DNA of 37,726 nt from an uncultured archaeon (GTDB taxonomy: Archaea > Hadarchaeota > Hadarchaeia > Hadarchaeales > WYZ-LMO6). Made by a program: the position numbers and the translations under genes. The DNA lies in the NCBI GenBank assembly GCA_938074535.1, contig CALJER010000007.1:1-37726 (forward strand), given 5' to 3'. The notes below the pieces were generated by a model. It searched no databases and was not told where the DNA came from. It saw only the letters and a list, made by a program, of their open reading frames with translations. Every line of letters starts with the position of its first letter. The first letter of the stretch is position 1. Positions 1 to 8,146 of this stretch are shown one piece after another.

Positions 1-1
1 G

Positions 2-448
2 ATCCTCAGGGGGGCAGGGGTGAGGGCGGGGCTGGTGAACGTGGGGGGAGAGGCAAGGGGCTTCGGCAAAAGCTGGACGGTAGGGGTGCAGCACCCCAGG
101 AAGGAGGAGGTGATGCTGGTGCTGGAGCTGGAGAACTTCTCCATCGCCACCTCCGGGGACTACAGGAGGTTCTTCTTCCTGGGCTCCAGGAGGGTCCACC
201 ACATCCTCGATCCCAGGAAGGGAGAGCCGGCGGTGGAGTGCATGAGCGTCACGGTGATAGCGGAGAACTGCGTGGACGCCGATGCCCTGAGCACGACCCT
301 CTTCGTGCTTGGACCGGAAGGAGGGAAGGAGCTGGCCGACCTCCTCTCCCGCTCCGGCAAGACCGTGAAGGCCATGCTGGTGGGCTCGGACGGGAAGATC
401 CTGTACTCGGACTCCTGGGACCTCCCCAGGACGGAGGAGCTACCCTGA
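2..448 (+). CDS. apbE: ApbE-family FAD:protein FMN transferase, C-terminal part (cut by window edge)
   Basis: ApbE transfers FMN from FAD to a threonine of target flavoproteins such as RnfD and RnfG. The reading frame is open from base 2 with no obvious start, so the N-terminus lies outside the window. Visible family motifs are a LVNVGGE stretch, then TSGDYRRFF, HHILDPRKGEPA (the conserved HIxDPxTG-like block) and the DADALSTTLFVLG helix. About 149 codons remain of a family usually near 300. Its stop overlaps the end of rnfB on the other strand by 9 bp, so the two genes converge. The position beside a full rnf operon suggests it flavinylates the Rnf subunits (inference). Family assignment is fairly secure from the motifs. 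Confidence 0.85.
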   Translation: MLRGAGVRAGLVNVGGEARGFGKSWTVGVQHPRKEEVMLVLELENFSIATSGDYRRFFFLGSRRVHHILDPRKGEPAVECMSVTVIAENCVDADALSTTLFVLGPEGGKELADLLSRSGKTVKAMLVGSDGKILYSDSWDLPRTEELP

Positions 449-1261
449 GGCGGGTGCGGGCGGGGAAGGAATCGGGGAGGGGGGGACCACGCCAAGCTTA
501 AGCACCTTGCGTGGGCACTTCTCCACGCAGGTCCCGCAGGCGTTGCAAAGGATGGGGTCGATGACGGGGAGGGGTTCGAGCTTTATGGCCTGAACGGGGC
601 AGGACTTTTCGCAGATCCTGCACTTGATGCACCCGCTGGCGCAGGAGGCGTTCACCTCCTTTCCGGAAGAGGGGGAGTTGCAGAGGAGGAGGACCTTGGT
701 GTCCTCCGGGAGGAGCTTGATCACACCCCTGGGACAGGCCTGCTCGCACAGCCCGCAGCCCGTGCACCTCCGCTCGTCCACCGCAGGCAGCCTTCCCTCC
801 ATCCTCAGGGCCCCGAAGGGGCAGGCCCTCACGCAGTCCCCCACCCCCAGGCACCCGTAGGGGCAGGCAAGGGGTCCTCCGGCCAGGTCGGAGAGGGCGG
901 AGCAGGTTCTCTCCCCGGAGGCGTCGAAGAGGATCTTGGACTCACCCGTGCACCTCACGCGGGGCAGCCTTCTTTTCTCCTCTTCCTTCACCTCTATCCC
1001 CAGGATCTTCCCTATCTCCCTCTTCTCCTCCGGACCAGCCAGCCTGCACTTGCTCAGGAGGGAGGGATCCTTCACCAGCTCCTCCGCCAGCGCATCGCAC
1101 CCGCCCTTGAGCCCGCAGGCCCCGCAGGAGGCCCCTGGAAGCTTCTCCCTGATCTTCTCAATCCTTTCGTCCACCTGAACGGCCATCTTCCTGGCCGCCA
1201 CCACCAGCATGACGGCAAAGGCGACCCCCATTATCCCCAGGACCCCCATCTCCTCTATCAT
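440..1261 (-). CDS. rnfB: Rnf complex subunit RnfB, polyferredoxin
   Basis: RnfB is the ferredoxin-facing iron-sulfur subunit of the ion-translocating ferredoxin:NAD oxidoreductase. The 273-residue protein has one N-terminal membrane helix (about residues 5-22), then the RnfB-type cluster motif with C46, C49, C55 and C72. Four further clusters follow: C133-x3-C137-x5-C143-x3-C147, CTGCGLCEQACP at 166-177, CIKCRICEKSCP at 211-222 and CNACGTCVEKCP at 239-250. Extra cysteines lie at 104 and 120. It is the last gene of the operon and starts directly after the rnfA stop. Multi-cluster RnfB proteins are known from clostridia and Methanosarcina. The tail after residue 255 is proline-rich and probably disordered. 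Confidence 0.95.
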   Translation of the reverse strand: MIEEMGVLGIMGVAFAVMLVVAARKMAVQVDERIEKIREKLPGASCGACGLKGGCDALAEELVKDPSLLSKCRLAGPEEKREIGKILGIEVKEEEKRRLPRVRCTGESKILFDASGERTCSALSDLAGGPLACPYGCLGVGDCVRACPFGALRMEGRLPAVDERRCTGCGLCEQACPRGVIKLLPEDTKVLLLCNSPSSGKEVNASCASGCIKCRICEKSCPVQAIKLEPLPVIDPILCNACGTCVEKCPRKVLKLGVVPPSPIPSPPAPASG

Positions 1262-1843
1262 CTACTCCACCATCCCGCTGAAACCCTGGAAGGCCAGGGC
1301 CAGGAGGGCAGCGGTGAGGAAGGCCAGGGGAAGACCGCGGAAGGAGGAGGGAGCATCGGAGATCTCCAGTCTCTCCCTCATCCCCGACATCATCAGGATG
1401 GCCAGGCTGTAGCCCAGACCCGTGGCGAAGCCGTTTACCACGGCGGCCGGGAAGGAGTACCTCTCCACGTCCACGTTGATCAGGGTCACACCCAGGATGG
1501 CGCAGTTCACGGTGATGAGGGGGAGGTAGATTCCGAAGGCCCTGTAGAGGGGGGGAGAGAGCTTCCTGATGGTGATCTCGACCAGCTGGACGAAGGAGGC
1601 TATCACCAGGATGAAGGCCACGATCCTCATGTACTCTATGTGGAAGGGCACAAGGAAGTACCTGTGGACGAGCCAGGTGATGAGGGAGGAGCAGGTGGCC
1701 ACGAAGGTGACGGCCATCCCCATCATCACCGCAGTCTTCACCCTGGTGGAGATGCCGAAGAAGGAACAGAGGCCCAGGAACTTCGTCAGAACGATGTTGT
1801 TGATGAAGATGGCCGCTATCACTATCCCGAGGAGGTTCTCCAT
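1262..1843 (-). CDS. rnfA: Rnf complex membrane subunit RnfA
   Basis: RnfA is an integral membrane subunit of the Rnf pump and a paralogue of RnfE and NqrE. The 193-residue protein has six predicted transmembrane helices. It carries the hallmark NNIVLTKFLGLCSFFGIS segment near residue 15 and the internal repeat YLPLITVNCAILG near residue 105. In this family the paired cysteines on helices 1 and 4 (here C26 and C114) hold an intramembrane Fe-S centre at the RnfA/RnfE interface. The ATG at 1843 is separated from the rnfE stop by one base and the gene abuts rnfB, so expression is almost certainly coupled. No anomalies seen. Confidence 0.96.
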   Translation of the reverse strand: MENLLGIVIAAIFINNIVLTKFLGLCSFFGISTRVKTAVMMGMAVTFVATCSSLITWLVHRYFLVPFHIEYMRIVAFILVIASFVQLVEITIRKLSPPLYRAFGIYLPLITVNCAILGVTLINVDVERYSFPAAVVNGFATGLGYSLAILMMSGMRERLEISDAPSSFRGLPLAFLTAALLALAFQGFSGMVE

Positions 1844-1844
1844 C

Positions 1845-2438
1845 TCATATCACCCTCGCCTTCTTCAGCAAGGCGAGCAGGATGCCCATCACCAAGAAGG
1901 CTCCCGGGGGCAGGATCATGCCCGTGGCCGGGGAGGAAAGGAGGCCTGGGACCACCTGGTGCCCGAAGACCAAGACCTTGCCCGTCCCGAAGAACTCCCT
2001 CAGGAAGGAAATGACGAGGATGGAGAGGGAGAAGCCCACGCTCATCCCCAGGGTGTCCAGCAGGGTCTCGGGAACAGGGCGCTTGGAGGCGAAAGCCTCC
2101 GCCCTTCCCAGCACGATGCAGTTCACGGTGATGAGGGGAAGGAAGATCCCCAGCTGCTCGTAGAGGGAGGGCGAGTAGCCATGGATCAGCATCTCCACGA
2201 TGGTCACGAAGCTGGCTATGATCACGATGAAGGTGGGGATCCTCACGTCCCTGGGGATGAACCTCTTGAGGAGGGAAATGAGGAGATTGGAGAGAACGAT
2301 TACGAAGGTGAAGGCGACGGACATGCCCAGTGCGTTCTCCACCCTCGTGGTGATGGCGAGGACGGGACACAGACCCAGGACGAGCCCCAGCACCGGATTC
2401 CGCTTCAGGATACCCTTCGTGAACTCCTGGACCTTCAT
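1845..2438 (-). CDS. rnfE: Rnf complex membrane subunit RnfE
   Basis: RnfE is the second paralogous membrane subunit that forms, with RnfA, the core of the Rnf electron-transfer path. The 197-residue protein shows NPVLGLVLGLCPVLAITTRVENA at residues 14-36, with the conserved GLCP cysteine, and FLPLITVNCIVLGRAEAFA near residue 100. Six transmembrane helices are predicted. Length matches the family (about 200). It starts 4 bases after the rnfG stop and is followed one base later by rnfA. Assignment as E rather than A rests on the N-terminal NPVLxLxLGLCP block and the GRAEAFA motif. Confidence 0.95.
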   Translation of the reverse strand: MKVQEFTKGILKRNPVLGLVLGLCPVLAITTRVENALGMSVAFTFVIVLSNLLISLLKRFIPRDVRIPTFIVIIASFVTIVEMLIHGYSPSLYEQLGIFLPLITVNCIVLGRAEAFASKRPVPETLLDTLGMSVGFSLSILVISFLREFFGTGKVLVFGHQVVPGLLSSPATGMILPPGAFLVMGILLALLKKARVI

Positions 2439-2442
2439 CCCC

Positions 2443-2952
2443 TCACCCCCTCAGGTTCTCCAGACCCTTCCTCACGGCCCTCACCGCCGCCCTGGAGCTT
2501 ATGGTGGCTCCCGTCACCGCCTCTATTTCCCCCCCGTCCTTCTTAAGGGCTATCTCCTCCAGCCTCTTCCCCCCGAACTGGGCCAGAAAGCCCTCCTCCG
2601 TTATCTTGGATCCCAGACCTGGGGTCTCGCCGTGGGAAACCACCCTGACCCCTACCACGGTTCCCTCCGGAGAGACCCCCACCACCACCTCCATCCTCCC
2701 CCCGAAGCCCCTCTCCTCCACCACCACGGCATACCCCACCACCTCCCCGTTCTCCATGCAGACGTAGCGACCGTTCTCCTCGCTGAACTGGGCACCGGGG
2801 AAGATCTCTGAGAGGGTGCGGTAGAGCTCCGCCCTCTCCGCCTCCTCTATTCTCTCCTTCGTGGCACCGTGGATGAGGCCCAGGAGGGCTCCCCAGACCA
2901 CGCAGGTGATCACCAGCACCGCCACCGGCTTCACTTCTTTCTTACCCACCAT
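2443..2952 (-). CDS. rnfG: Rnf complex subunit RnfG, covalent flavoprotein
   Basis: RnfG carries covalently bound FMN on the outer face of the membrane and relays electrons within the Rnf complex. The 169-residue protein has an N-terminal membrane anchor (about residues 9-28), then an FMN-binding domain. The motif TGATISS (residues 147-153) contains the expected flavinylated threonine, T150. The segment HGETPGLGSKI at 107-117 is typical of RnfG/NqrC. Its start codon lies inside the 3' end of rnfD, with a 22-base overlap, indicating translational coupling. The neighbouring ApbE fragment is the likely flavin transferase. Confidence 0.95.
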   Translation of the reverse strand: MVGKKEVKPVAVLVITCVVWGALLGLIHGATKERIEEAERAELYRTLSEIFPGAQFSEENGRYVCMENGEVVGYAVVVEERGFGGRMEVVVGVSPEGTVVGVRVVSHGETPGLGSKITEEGFLAQFGGKRLEEIALKKDGGEIEAVTGATISSRAAVRAVRKGLENLRG

Positions 2953-3872
2953 TTCTTTCCCACCGTCCCGTACACCCTGGGCCTGGTGTACCTGTCTATG
3001 AGGGGAGTGAAGGCGTTCATGATCAGGATGGAGTAGGTGACTCCCTCGGGCATCCCCCCGTACATCCTTATCACCACCACCAGGAGCCCCGCCCCTAGAC
3101 CGAAGATCACCCTTCCCTTGCCCGTGAGGGGAGTGGTGACGTAGTCGGTGGCCATGAAGAAGGCACCCAAGAAAAGGCCTCCGGCCAGCATGTGGAAGAG
3201 GGGATCCTCACCCAGCAGGAACATGAGCAGGCCCACCGTGCCTATGTAGGAGAGGGGGGTCTTCCAGTCGATGTACCTGAAGGCTATCAGCAGGATCCCA
3301 CCCAGCAGAATGGCCAGGGCGGAGGTCTCCCCTATGCACCCAGCCACGTTTCCCAGGAAGAGAGCGGAAAGGGAGGTATCCCCCCCTCCGGCCTTCCAGG
3401 TGCCCAGAGGGGTGGCCGTGCTCACCCCCTCGAAGGGGGAGACCCAGGTGGTCATGAGGGCGGGCCAGCTCAGGGAGAGGAAGGCCCTTCCCACCAGGGC
3501 AGGGTTGAAGAGGTTCTGGCCCAGACCACCGAAGGCGCACTTGCCCACGAGAATGGCGAAGGAAGAACCCACCACAGGCATCCACAGGGGAACGGTGGGG
3601 GGGAGACAGAGGGCCAGGAGCAGGCCCGTGATCACCGCACTGCCGTCCATGGTGAACTTCTTGCCCATGGCCCTGTACCCCAGGAACTCCGAAATCAGGG
3701 CGGAGGCCACGGAGACCAGGATCACCCAGAGGGCATGGAGACCGAAGAGGTAGACGCCGCAGGCTGAGGCCGGCAGGAGGGCCACCACCACCGTGAACAT
3801 GATCAGCCTCACCGAAACCCTGTCCTTGAGATGGGGGCTTGGCGAAACCCTCAGCCTGGTGCCCGGTATCAT
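2931..3872 (-). CDS. rnfD: Rnf complex membrane subunit RnfD, covalent flavoprotein
   Basis: RnfD is a polytopic membrane subunit with covalent FMN and is homologous to NqrB. The 313-residue protein begins at the ATG at 3872, which overlaps the rnfC stop by 4 bases (ATGA). A longer reading upstream would lie wholly inside rnfC and is not supported. The motif GVSTATPLG (150-158) contains the flavinylation site, T154. Other family segments are SPSPHLKD at 10-17, FNPALVGRAFL near 122 and ATDYVTTP near 240. About ten transmembrane helices are predicted. It sits between rnfC and rnfG in the standard C-D-G-E-A-B order. Confidence 0.95.
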   Translation of the reverse strand: MIPGTRLRVSPSPHLKDRVSVRLIMFTVVVALLPASACGVYLFGLHALWVILVSVASALISEFLGYRAMGKKFTMDGSAVITGLLLALCLPPTVPLWMPVVGSSFAILVGKCAFGGLGQNLFNPALVGRAFLSLSWPALMTTWVSPFEGVSTATPLGTWKAGGGDTSLSALFLGNVAGCIGETSALAILLGGILLIAFRYIDWKTPLSYIGTVGLLMFLLGEDPLFHMLAGGLFLGAFFMATDYVTTPLTGKGRVIFGLGAGLLVVVIRMYGGMPEGVTYSILIMNAFTPLIDRYTRPRVYGTVGKKWWVRKK

Positions 3873-5152
3873 TTCTTCAGCCTCCTGATCCCCTTCTTCC
3901 CCTCCCTTATCACATGCACGATGGGAATCTTGGAGGGGCAGACATAGGCGCAGCACCCGCACTCGTCGCAGCTGGTGAGGTTGTACTGCAGGCAGGCCTC
4001 GAAGTCCTTCTTCCTCACCAGCCTCACGAGATGAGTGGGCATCAGGCCCATGGGACAGGCGTCAACGCACCTCCCGCACCTGATGCAGGGGCCCTCCTCC
4101 TCTTCCCCGACCTCCCTTTCCTCCATCAAAAGCACGCAGCCCGTGGTCTTCACCACGGGCACCTCCTCGTGGACGGCGAACCCCATCATGGGTCCTCCCG
4201 CCACCACCTTCCCCACTTTCCCCGCCGCCCCCCCGCACTGCTGCAGGAGATAGGTGAAGGGGGTCCCCACCCTCACCCTCAGGTTCTTGGGCTCCGCCAC
4301 TGCCCCCGTCACGGTGACTACCCTTTCCACCAGCGGAATACCCAGCTTCACGGCGTCGTGGACGGCCTTCGAGGTGGCCACGTTCTGGACCACCGCTCCC
4401 ACGTCCAGAGGCAGGCCTCCCGCGGGCACCTCCCTCCCCAAAACGGCCTTCAGGAGGTGTCTCTCGTCCCCCTGGGGGTACTTGGTACGCAGCTTCACCA
4501 CCTCCCCCCAGCCCTCGCTCAGCTTTTGCATGTGCTCTATGGCGTCTGGTTTGTTGTCCTCGATGGCTATGAGGACCCTCGTCACCCCCAGGATCCTCGC
4601 CATGATCTTGGCCCCTTCTACCACCTTCTCCCCCTCCTCCAGCATCAGGCGGTGGTCGGCGGTGATGTAGGGCTCGCACTCCACCCCGTTGATCAGCAGA
4701 GTGTCCACCTTCTTGGGGGGATTGAGCTTGACGTGGGTGGGGAAGCCAGCTCCTCCCATCCCCACTATCCCGGCCTCCCTCACCCTCTGCAACAGCTCCT
4801 CCTTAGACGCCTTCTCCGGATCGAGGGGAGGCATCCTCACCCACTCGTCCCTCCCGTCGGACTCTATCACCACCGAAAGGACCCTGTCGCCTGTGGGCAG
4901 CCTGCGGGGGGAGAGCTCTGCCACCGTGCCTGAAACCGAGGCGTGAACGGGGGCGGAAACGGGGGCGTTCGAGTCCCCTATCTTCTGCCCCGTCTTCACC
5001 TGGGCCCCCTTCTCCACCAGGGGATCGCACGGGGCTCCCAGGTGCTGTCTGAGGGGAATCACCACACGAGGTGGAAGGGGTGGGACCTCTATCCTCTTGA
5101 AACCCGTGAGCTTCAGGCCGCTCGGATGAACTCCTCCCCTGAACCCTGACAT
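3869..5152 (-). CDS. rnfC: Rnf complex NADH-side subunit RnfC
   Basis: RnfC is the peripheral subunit that holds FMN and two [4Fe-4S] clusters and reacts with NAD(H). The 427-residue protein opens with FRGGVHPSGLK, the standard RnfC start. It has the flavin/NADH-binding motif GMGGAGFPTHVKL at 131-143 and NGVECEPYITADHRLM near residue 155. The cluster motifs are CIRCGRCVDACP (356-367) and CDECGCCAYVCP (395-406). The frame is open for 113 more codons upstream, but these lack family similarity. A TATA box 28 nt before 5152 supports this ATG as a leaderless start. First gene of the rnfCDGEAB operon, divergent from an Lrp-type regulator. Confidence 0.95.
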   Translation of the reverse strand: MSGFRGGVHPSGLKLTGFKRIEVPPLPPRVVIPLRQHLGAPCDPLVEKGAQVKTGQKIGDSNAPVSAPVHASVSGTVAELSPRRLPTGDRVLSVVIESDGRDEWVRMPPLDPEKASKEELLQRVREAGIVGMGGAGFPTHVKLNPPKKVDTLLINGVECEPYITADHRLMLEEGEKVVEGAKIMARILGVTRVLIAIEDNKPDAIEHMQKLSEGWGEVVKLRTKYPQGDERHLLKAVLGREVPAGGLPLDVGAVVQNVATSKAVHDAVKLGIPLVERVVTVTGAVAEPKNLRVRVGTPFTYLLQQCGGAAGKVGKVVAGGPMMGFAVHEEVPVVKTTGCVLLMEEREVGEEEEGPCIRCGRCVDACPMGLMPTHLVRLVRKKDFEACLQYNLTSCDECGCCAYVCPSKIPIVHVIREGKKGIRRLKK

Positions 5153-5175
5153 GGAACAAGAAAACTTCGAGCTCA

Positions 5176-5185
5176 CTATAAAAAG
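5176..5185 (-). promoter_or_regulatory. TATA box of the rnf operon
   Basis: On the minus strand the sequence reads CTTTTTATAG, centred 28 nt before the rnfC ATG. That spacing matches archaeal box A followed by transcription start at or next to the start codon, so the rnf mRNA is probably leaderless. The surrounding 5153-5303 holds only this divergent promoter region; I see no gene in it. Confidence 0.7.
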
Positions 5186-5306
5186 ACTTTCGTACCGCTC
5201 CGCACCCCCGTATCTTTTGGAAGCCGGGGGACCAGGCTCCAGCATGTAAGCACCTCCTCCCCCGCGATTAACAAAATGTAAAAAAGGAGAACTCCACCTC
5301 CCAGTG

Positions 5307-5777
5307 ATGAGGGAGCCGGAGAAGCGCCTGCTGCTGGAGCTCCTCAAGGACAGCTCCCTTCCCGTGAGCAAGCTGGCGAAGAGGGTGGGAATCTCCCGCC
5401 AGACGGCCTCGAAGAAGATCGAGGAGCTGAAGAAAAAGGGGGTCTCCTTCACCGTAAGGGTGGACCCCTCCAGGCTGGGTCTGGAGACCAAGGCCTACGT
5501 TTTCATCAACGAGGACCCGCAGGAAGAAGTGAGGAGGAGGAACGAGCAGGTTATCTTGGGAATACCCCACGTGAGCGAGTTCCACAGGGTCTTCGGGAGG
5601 TACAGCGCCGTGATGGTGGTGATGGTGAGGAACCCCGAAGAGCTCAGGGAGGTGGTCGAGAGGATTCATGAGCTCAAAGGGGTAAGGGAGACGGAGACCT
5701 TCATCGTGCACAGCACCGTGAAGAACGATCCCGACGCCCCCCTCGTCCACCTTCTGGAGGAGGAAGCCGGTGGGTAG
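5307..5777 (+). CDS. Lrp/AsnC-family transcriptional regulator
   Basis: A DNA-binding regulator of about 156 residues. Residues 6-55 form the winged helix-turn-helix (KLAKRVGISRQTASKKIEEL is the recognition region). Residues 60-145 form the ligand-binding AsnC/RAM-type domain with the typical VFGRYSAVMVV segment. Such proteins act as oligomers that sense amino acids or other small molecules. A GTG three bases earlier (5304) is an alternative start. It is transcribed away from rnfC with 150 bp between them, so it may control rnf (inference). Its 3' end overlaps the next gene by 8 bases. The ligand cannot be read from sequence. Confidence 0.9.
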   Translation: MREPEKRLLLELLKDSSLPVSKLAKRVGISRQTASKKIEELKKKGVSFTVRVDPSRLGLETKAYVFINEDPQEEVRRRNEQVILGIPHVSEFHRVFGRYSAVMVVMVRNPEELREVVERIHELKGVRETETFIVHSTVKNDPDAPLVHLLEEEAGG

Positions 5778-7023
5778 GGACGAGAAGACCATTCACGACC
5801 CCATCCACGGCAGCCTGCGGCTGGAGGGTCCCTCCCTGGACCTGCTGGAGGCCCCGGAGGTGCAGAGGCTCAGGGGCATCAGGCAGCTGGGGATGGCCTA
5901 CCTGGTTTTCCCCGGCGGCAACCACTCCAGGTTCGAGCATTCCCTGGGGGTCCTCCACCTGGTCAGGAAGTTCGGTGCGATGAGGGGCCTGGAGAGGGAG
6001 GAGCTCCTCCTCCTGAGCGCCGCCGCCCTCCTGCACGATGTGGGGCATCCCCCCTTCTCCCACACGCTGGAAGCCCTGATGCTGAAGCACCTGGGGAAGG
6101 ACCACGTGCAGGTGGGCTGCGAGCTGGTGAGGGGGGAGGCCTCTCTGCAGGGAGAGGAAAGGAAACCCCTGGGGATGGAGGGAATACGGGAGAAGCTTGA
6201 GAGATGGGGGATAGACCCAGAGGAGGTGGCCTCCCTGATGAGGGGAAGGCACCGCAGGAGGTACCTGGCAGAGCTGCTGGCCAGCGAGGTGGACTTGGAC
6301 CAGATGGATTTCCTGCTGAGGGACGCCCACTTCACTGGGGTGGCGCTGGGGATGATAGACGTGGAAAGGCTCCTCAACACGCTGGTCATCAGGGGCAACC
6401 GCCTCATGATCCTGAACAAGGGGATGGAGGCCGTGGAGGGCATGCTGACCGCCAGGTCACTGATGTACTCCTCCGTCTACTTCCATCCTACCGTCAGGGC
6501 GGCGGAGCTCATGCTGGCCAACGCTGTGGAGTGGTCCATTGCGAGGGGCAAGTCCCCCATGGAGCTCTACGCCAGGACGGACGGGGAGCTGCTGGAGGAG
6601 CTGAGGAGGATGGGGGGGTACGGCGAGGAGATGGTGCTGAGGCTGAAGTACCGTCAGCTCCTGAAACCGGCCTACGAGGAGCCAAGGAAGAGGCTGGGGG
6701 ACAGGGAAAGGAAGCACCTCCTCAGGAGGTTCGGGGGCTGGGACTCCCTCCTGGGGCTTCAGGACGAAATAGCCGAAAAGGCTGGGGTGCCGCGCGGCTA
6801 CGTCCTCCTGGATGTGCCCCTGGTGGACCTCTTCCTCTCGGAGCCGAGAATGGGCAAGGTGGAAATCCCCGTCCTCATGGAGAAGGGGAGGAGGAGGCTT
6901 TCCGAGATCTCCCCCATAGCCAGGGCCCTCAGGGAGGGTGCCACCCCCAGGTACCTGATGAGGGTGCTCACCCTTCCGCGCTTCGCGGAGAGGGTGAAGA
7001 AAGCCGCCTCGAGGGTGCTCTGA
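5770..7023 (+). CDS. HD-domain phosphohydrolase (dGTPase/SAMHD1-like)
   Basis: A 417-residue metal-dependent HD phosphohydrolase. The N-terminus (KTIHDPIHGSLRL) is typical of the YdhJ/SAMHD1-like dNTP triphosphohydrolase family. Metal ligands are visible as H57 in SRFEHSLGV, the H89-D90 pair in LLHDVGHPPFSH and D176 in EVDLDQMDFLLRD. The HD domain covers about residues 45-190; the C-terminal half is helical with no motif I recognise. The start is a GTG inside the end of the Lrp-family gene, so the two are co-translated. The substrate is not determined by sequence; dNTP hydrolysis is the family precedent. Stop is 3 bases from the convergent neighbour. Confidence 0.88.
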   Translation: MGRDEKTIHDPIHGSLRLEGPSLDLLEAPEVQRLRGIRQLGMAYLVFPGGNHSRFEHSLGVLHLVRKFGAMRGLEREELLLLSAAALLHDVGHPPFSHTLEALMLKHLGKDHVQVGCELVRGEASLQGEERKPLGMEGIREKLERWGIDPEEVASLMRGRHRRRYLAELLASEVDLDQMDFLLRDAHFTGVALGMIDVERLLNTLVIRGNRLMILNKGMEAVEGMLTARSLMYSSVYFHPTVRAAELMLANAVEWSIARGKSPMELYARTDGELLEELRRMGGYGEEMVLRLKYRQLLKPAYEEPRKRLGDRERKHLLRRFGGWDSLLGLQDEIAEKAGVPRGYVLLDVPLVDLFLSEPRMGKVEIPVLMEKGRRRLSEISPIARALREGATPRYLMRVLTLPRFAERVKKAASRVL

Positions 7024-7025
7024 CC

Positions 7026-7601
7026 TCAGCTGAGGCTCATCTTCCCCAGCTGGGTAAGGCTCAAACGCTCATCCAGGTAACCGAGGGTCTGGAGCCTCCT
7101 CACCTCGCTCTTCACCACAGCCAGGGGCACGCCTGAACTGGCCGAGGCTTGGTCCAGCGAAGGCGAGGAGGCGAGGGCTCTCAGAACCGCCCTGCCCACC
7201 TCCCCCACCAGGATGTCCTGGGCCAGCCTCTCCCTCAGGGCCCAGCTTAGCTCAGGCTGAGACTGGAGGATTTTGGTGAGGAGTTCTGGACTGGGGGCCA
7301 ACCCATATTTCTTCTGGAGTTTATCCAGGCTCACCTTCGCTCCCGCCACGGCGCTCCTGAGGGCCTCCAGGTCCCTCACCAGCGAAGAGACCTTCCCTAT
7401 TTCCATCCTCTCGTGCTCCGGTCTCTTCAGGATCTCCTCCCTCAGCCGGAGGTTCTCCTGCGTGAGCTTCCTGAGCTCCCCCTCCAGCCTGTTCAACCTC
7501 ACGGCGAGCCTCCTTCCCTCCAGAACCTTCCACCCAGGCAGGAAAATCCAACCCAGCACCACTGCCACCACGGCCAACAGCAGGTACTCCAGCTGGGTCA
7601 C
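7026..7601 (-). CDS. Membrane-anchored coiled-coil protein with C-terminal winged-helix-like region
   Basis: Not a family I can name. The 191-residue product has an N-terminal hydrophobic helix (about residues 4-22), a charged coiled coil (about 30-62, and again 65-100), then a region resembling a winged helix near 130-188 (DQASASSGVPLAVVKSEVRRLQTLGYLDERLSLTQLG). That last part has the helix-turn-helix plus wing pattern of small archaeal regulators. The start is GTG at 7601. A TTTAAG element on the minus strand near 7632-7636 could be its promoter. It converges with the HD gene. A membrane-tethered DNA-binding protein is a possibility, not shown. Confidence 0.7.
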   Translation of the reverse strand: MTQLEYLLLAVVAVVLGWIFLPGWKVLEGRRLAVRLNRLEGELRKLTQENLRLREEILKRPEHERMEIGKVSSLVRDLEALRSAVAGAKVSLDKLQKKYGLAPSPELLTKILQSQPELSWALRERLAQDILVGEVGRAVLRALASSPSLDQASASSGVPLAVVKSEVRRLQTLGYLDERLSLTQLGKMSLS

Positions 7602-7659
7602 GTGCTTCCCTTCCTACCTCTCCTCGCTTGCTTAAATCACCTTCCCACTTCCCCTCCGG

Positions 7660-7668
7660 CTTAAATAT
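7660..7668 (+). promoter_or_regulatory. TATA box of tRNA-Gly
   Basis: The sequence CTTAAATAT is centred about 28 nt before the first base of the tRNA, the expected archaeal box A position. Confidence 0.65.
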
Positions 7669-7691
7669 CTTCCCCAAGAGATTCCTATGGT

Positions 7692-7766
7692 GCGGCAGTG
7701 GTCTAGCCTGGTCTAGGACACAGGCTTGCCGAGCCTGTAGCGCGGGTTCGAATCCCGCCTGCCGCA
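7692..7766 (+). tRNA. tRNA-Gly (anticodon GCC)
   Basis: A full cloverleaf folds by eye. The acceptor stem is GCGGCAG with CTGCCGC; the D stem is GTCT with GGAC; the anticodon stem CAGGC/GCCTG encloses loop TTGCCGA with anticodon GCC. The T arm is GCGGG-TTCGAAT-CCCGC. The discriminator is A and a CCA is encoded at 7767-7769. There is no intron. Decayed integrase sequence starts directly downstream, so this tRNA was probably an integration site. Confidence 0.97.
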
Positions 7767-7783
7767 CCAGCTCGATACGGTTC

Positions 7784-8146
7784 AATTTCCTTCGGGGCCC
7801 CAGATTCGACCAGGGCCCTCTTGACCACATCGGGAACCAGCTCGATGAGCTTCCACACCACCCGGCCACGAGCTCCCCCTCCTTCCTCCTGAGCTCCTCC
7901 GCCCTTGGCCCCCTCCGCCAGGGAAAGGAGGGCCGAGCACCTCGGGCAGTGGTTGAGCCCCCCTGGACGGTGGAGTCGCACCGGGGGGCAGAAGGTGGGT
8001 GCGTTCTCGGGGGCCAGGCCGTAGGGTTTGGCCAGGGCCTCGTCCACTTCCCTCCCGGAGAGGTGCACGTATCTGGCTGTGACCTGGCTCTCCCTGCTCC
8101 AGCCGAAGAAGACCAGAAGCTGGTCCCCCGTGAGCCCCCTTCGCCG
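7784..8146 (-). pseudogene. Tyrosine recombinase (archaeal integrase) C-terminal remnant
   Basis: On the minus strand a frame reads RRRGLTGDQLLVFFGW, then SRESQVTARYVHLSG and REVDEALAKPYGL. This is the C-terminal block of archaeal phage/plasmid-type integrases, and the Y of RYVHLSG fits the catalytic tyrosine. A cysteine-containing tail follows (NHCPRCSALLSLAEG). After it the frame shifts to AEELRRKEGELVAGW and then shifts back to VVWKLIELVPDVVKRALVE. The N-terminal domain and a clear HxxR box are missing; only a poor LLPTRSP trace in another frame could be the latter. Frame breaks and truncation make it a pseudogene. It lies directly 3' of tRNA-Gly. Confidence 0.8.

Noticed and set aside
1569-2546. 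Long open frame on the plus strand opposite rnfA and rnfE
   Set aside because: It is antisense to clearly recognised rnfA/rnfE, has no family motifs, and has the low-complexity His/Glu/Gly composition of a shadow frame.
3873-3962. 30-residue N-terminal extension of RnfD
   Set aside because: The extension is a shadow of the rnfC 3' end; the ATG at 3872 overlaps the rnfC stop as ATGA and matches the family start.
7741-7769. attR copy of the tRNA-Gly 3' end elsewhere in the window
   Set aside because: I looked for a repeat of the T-arm and acceptor 3' sequence past the relic island and saw none in this window.
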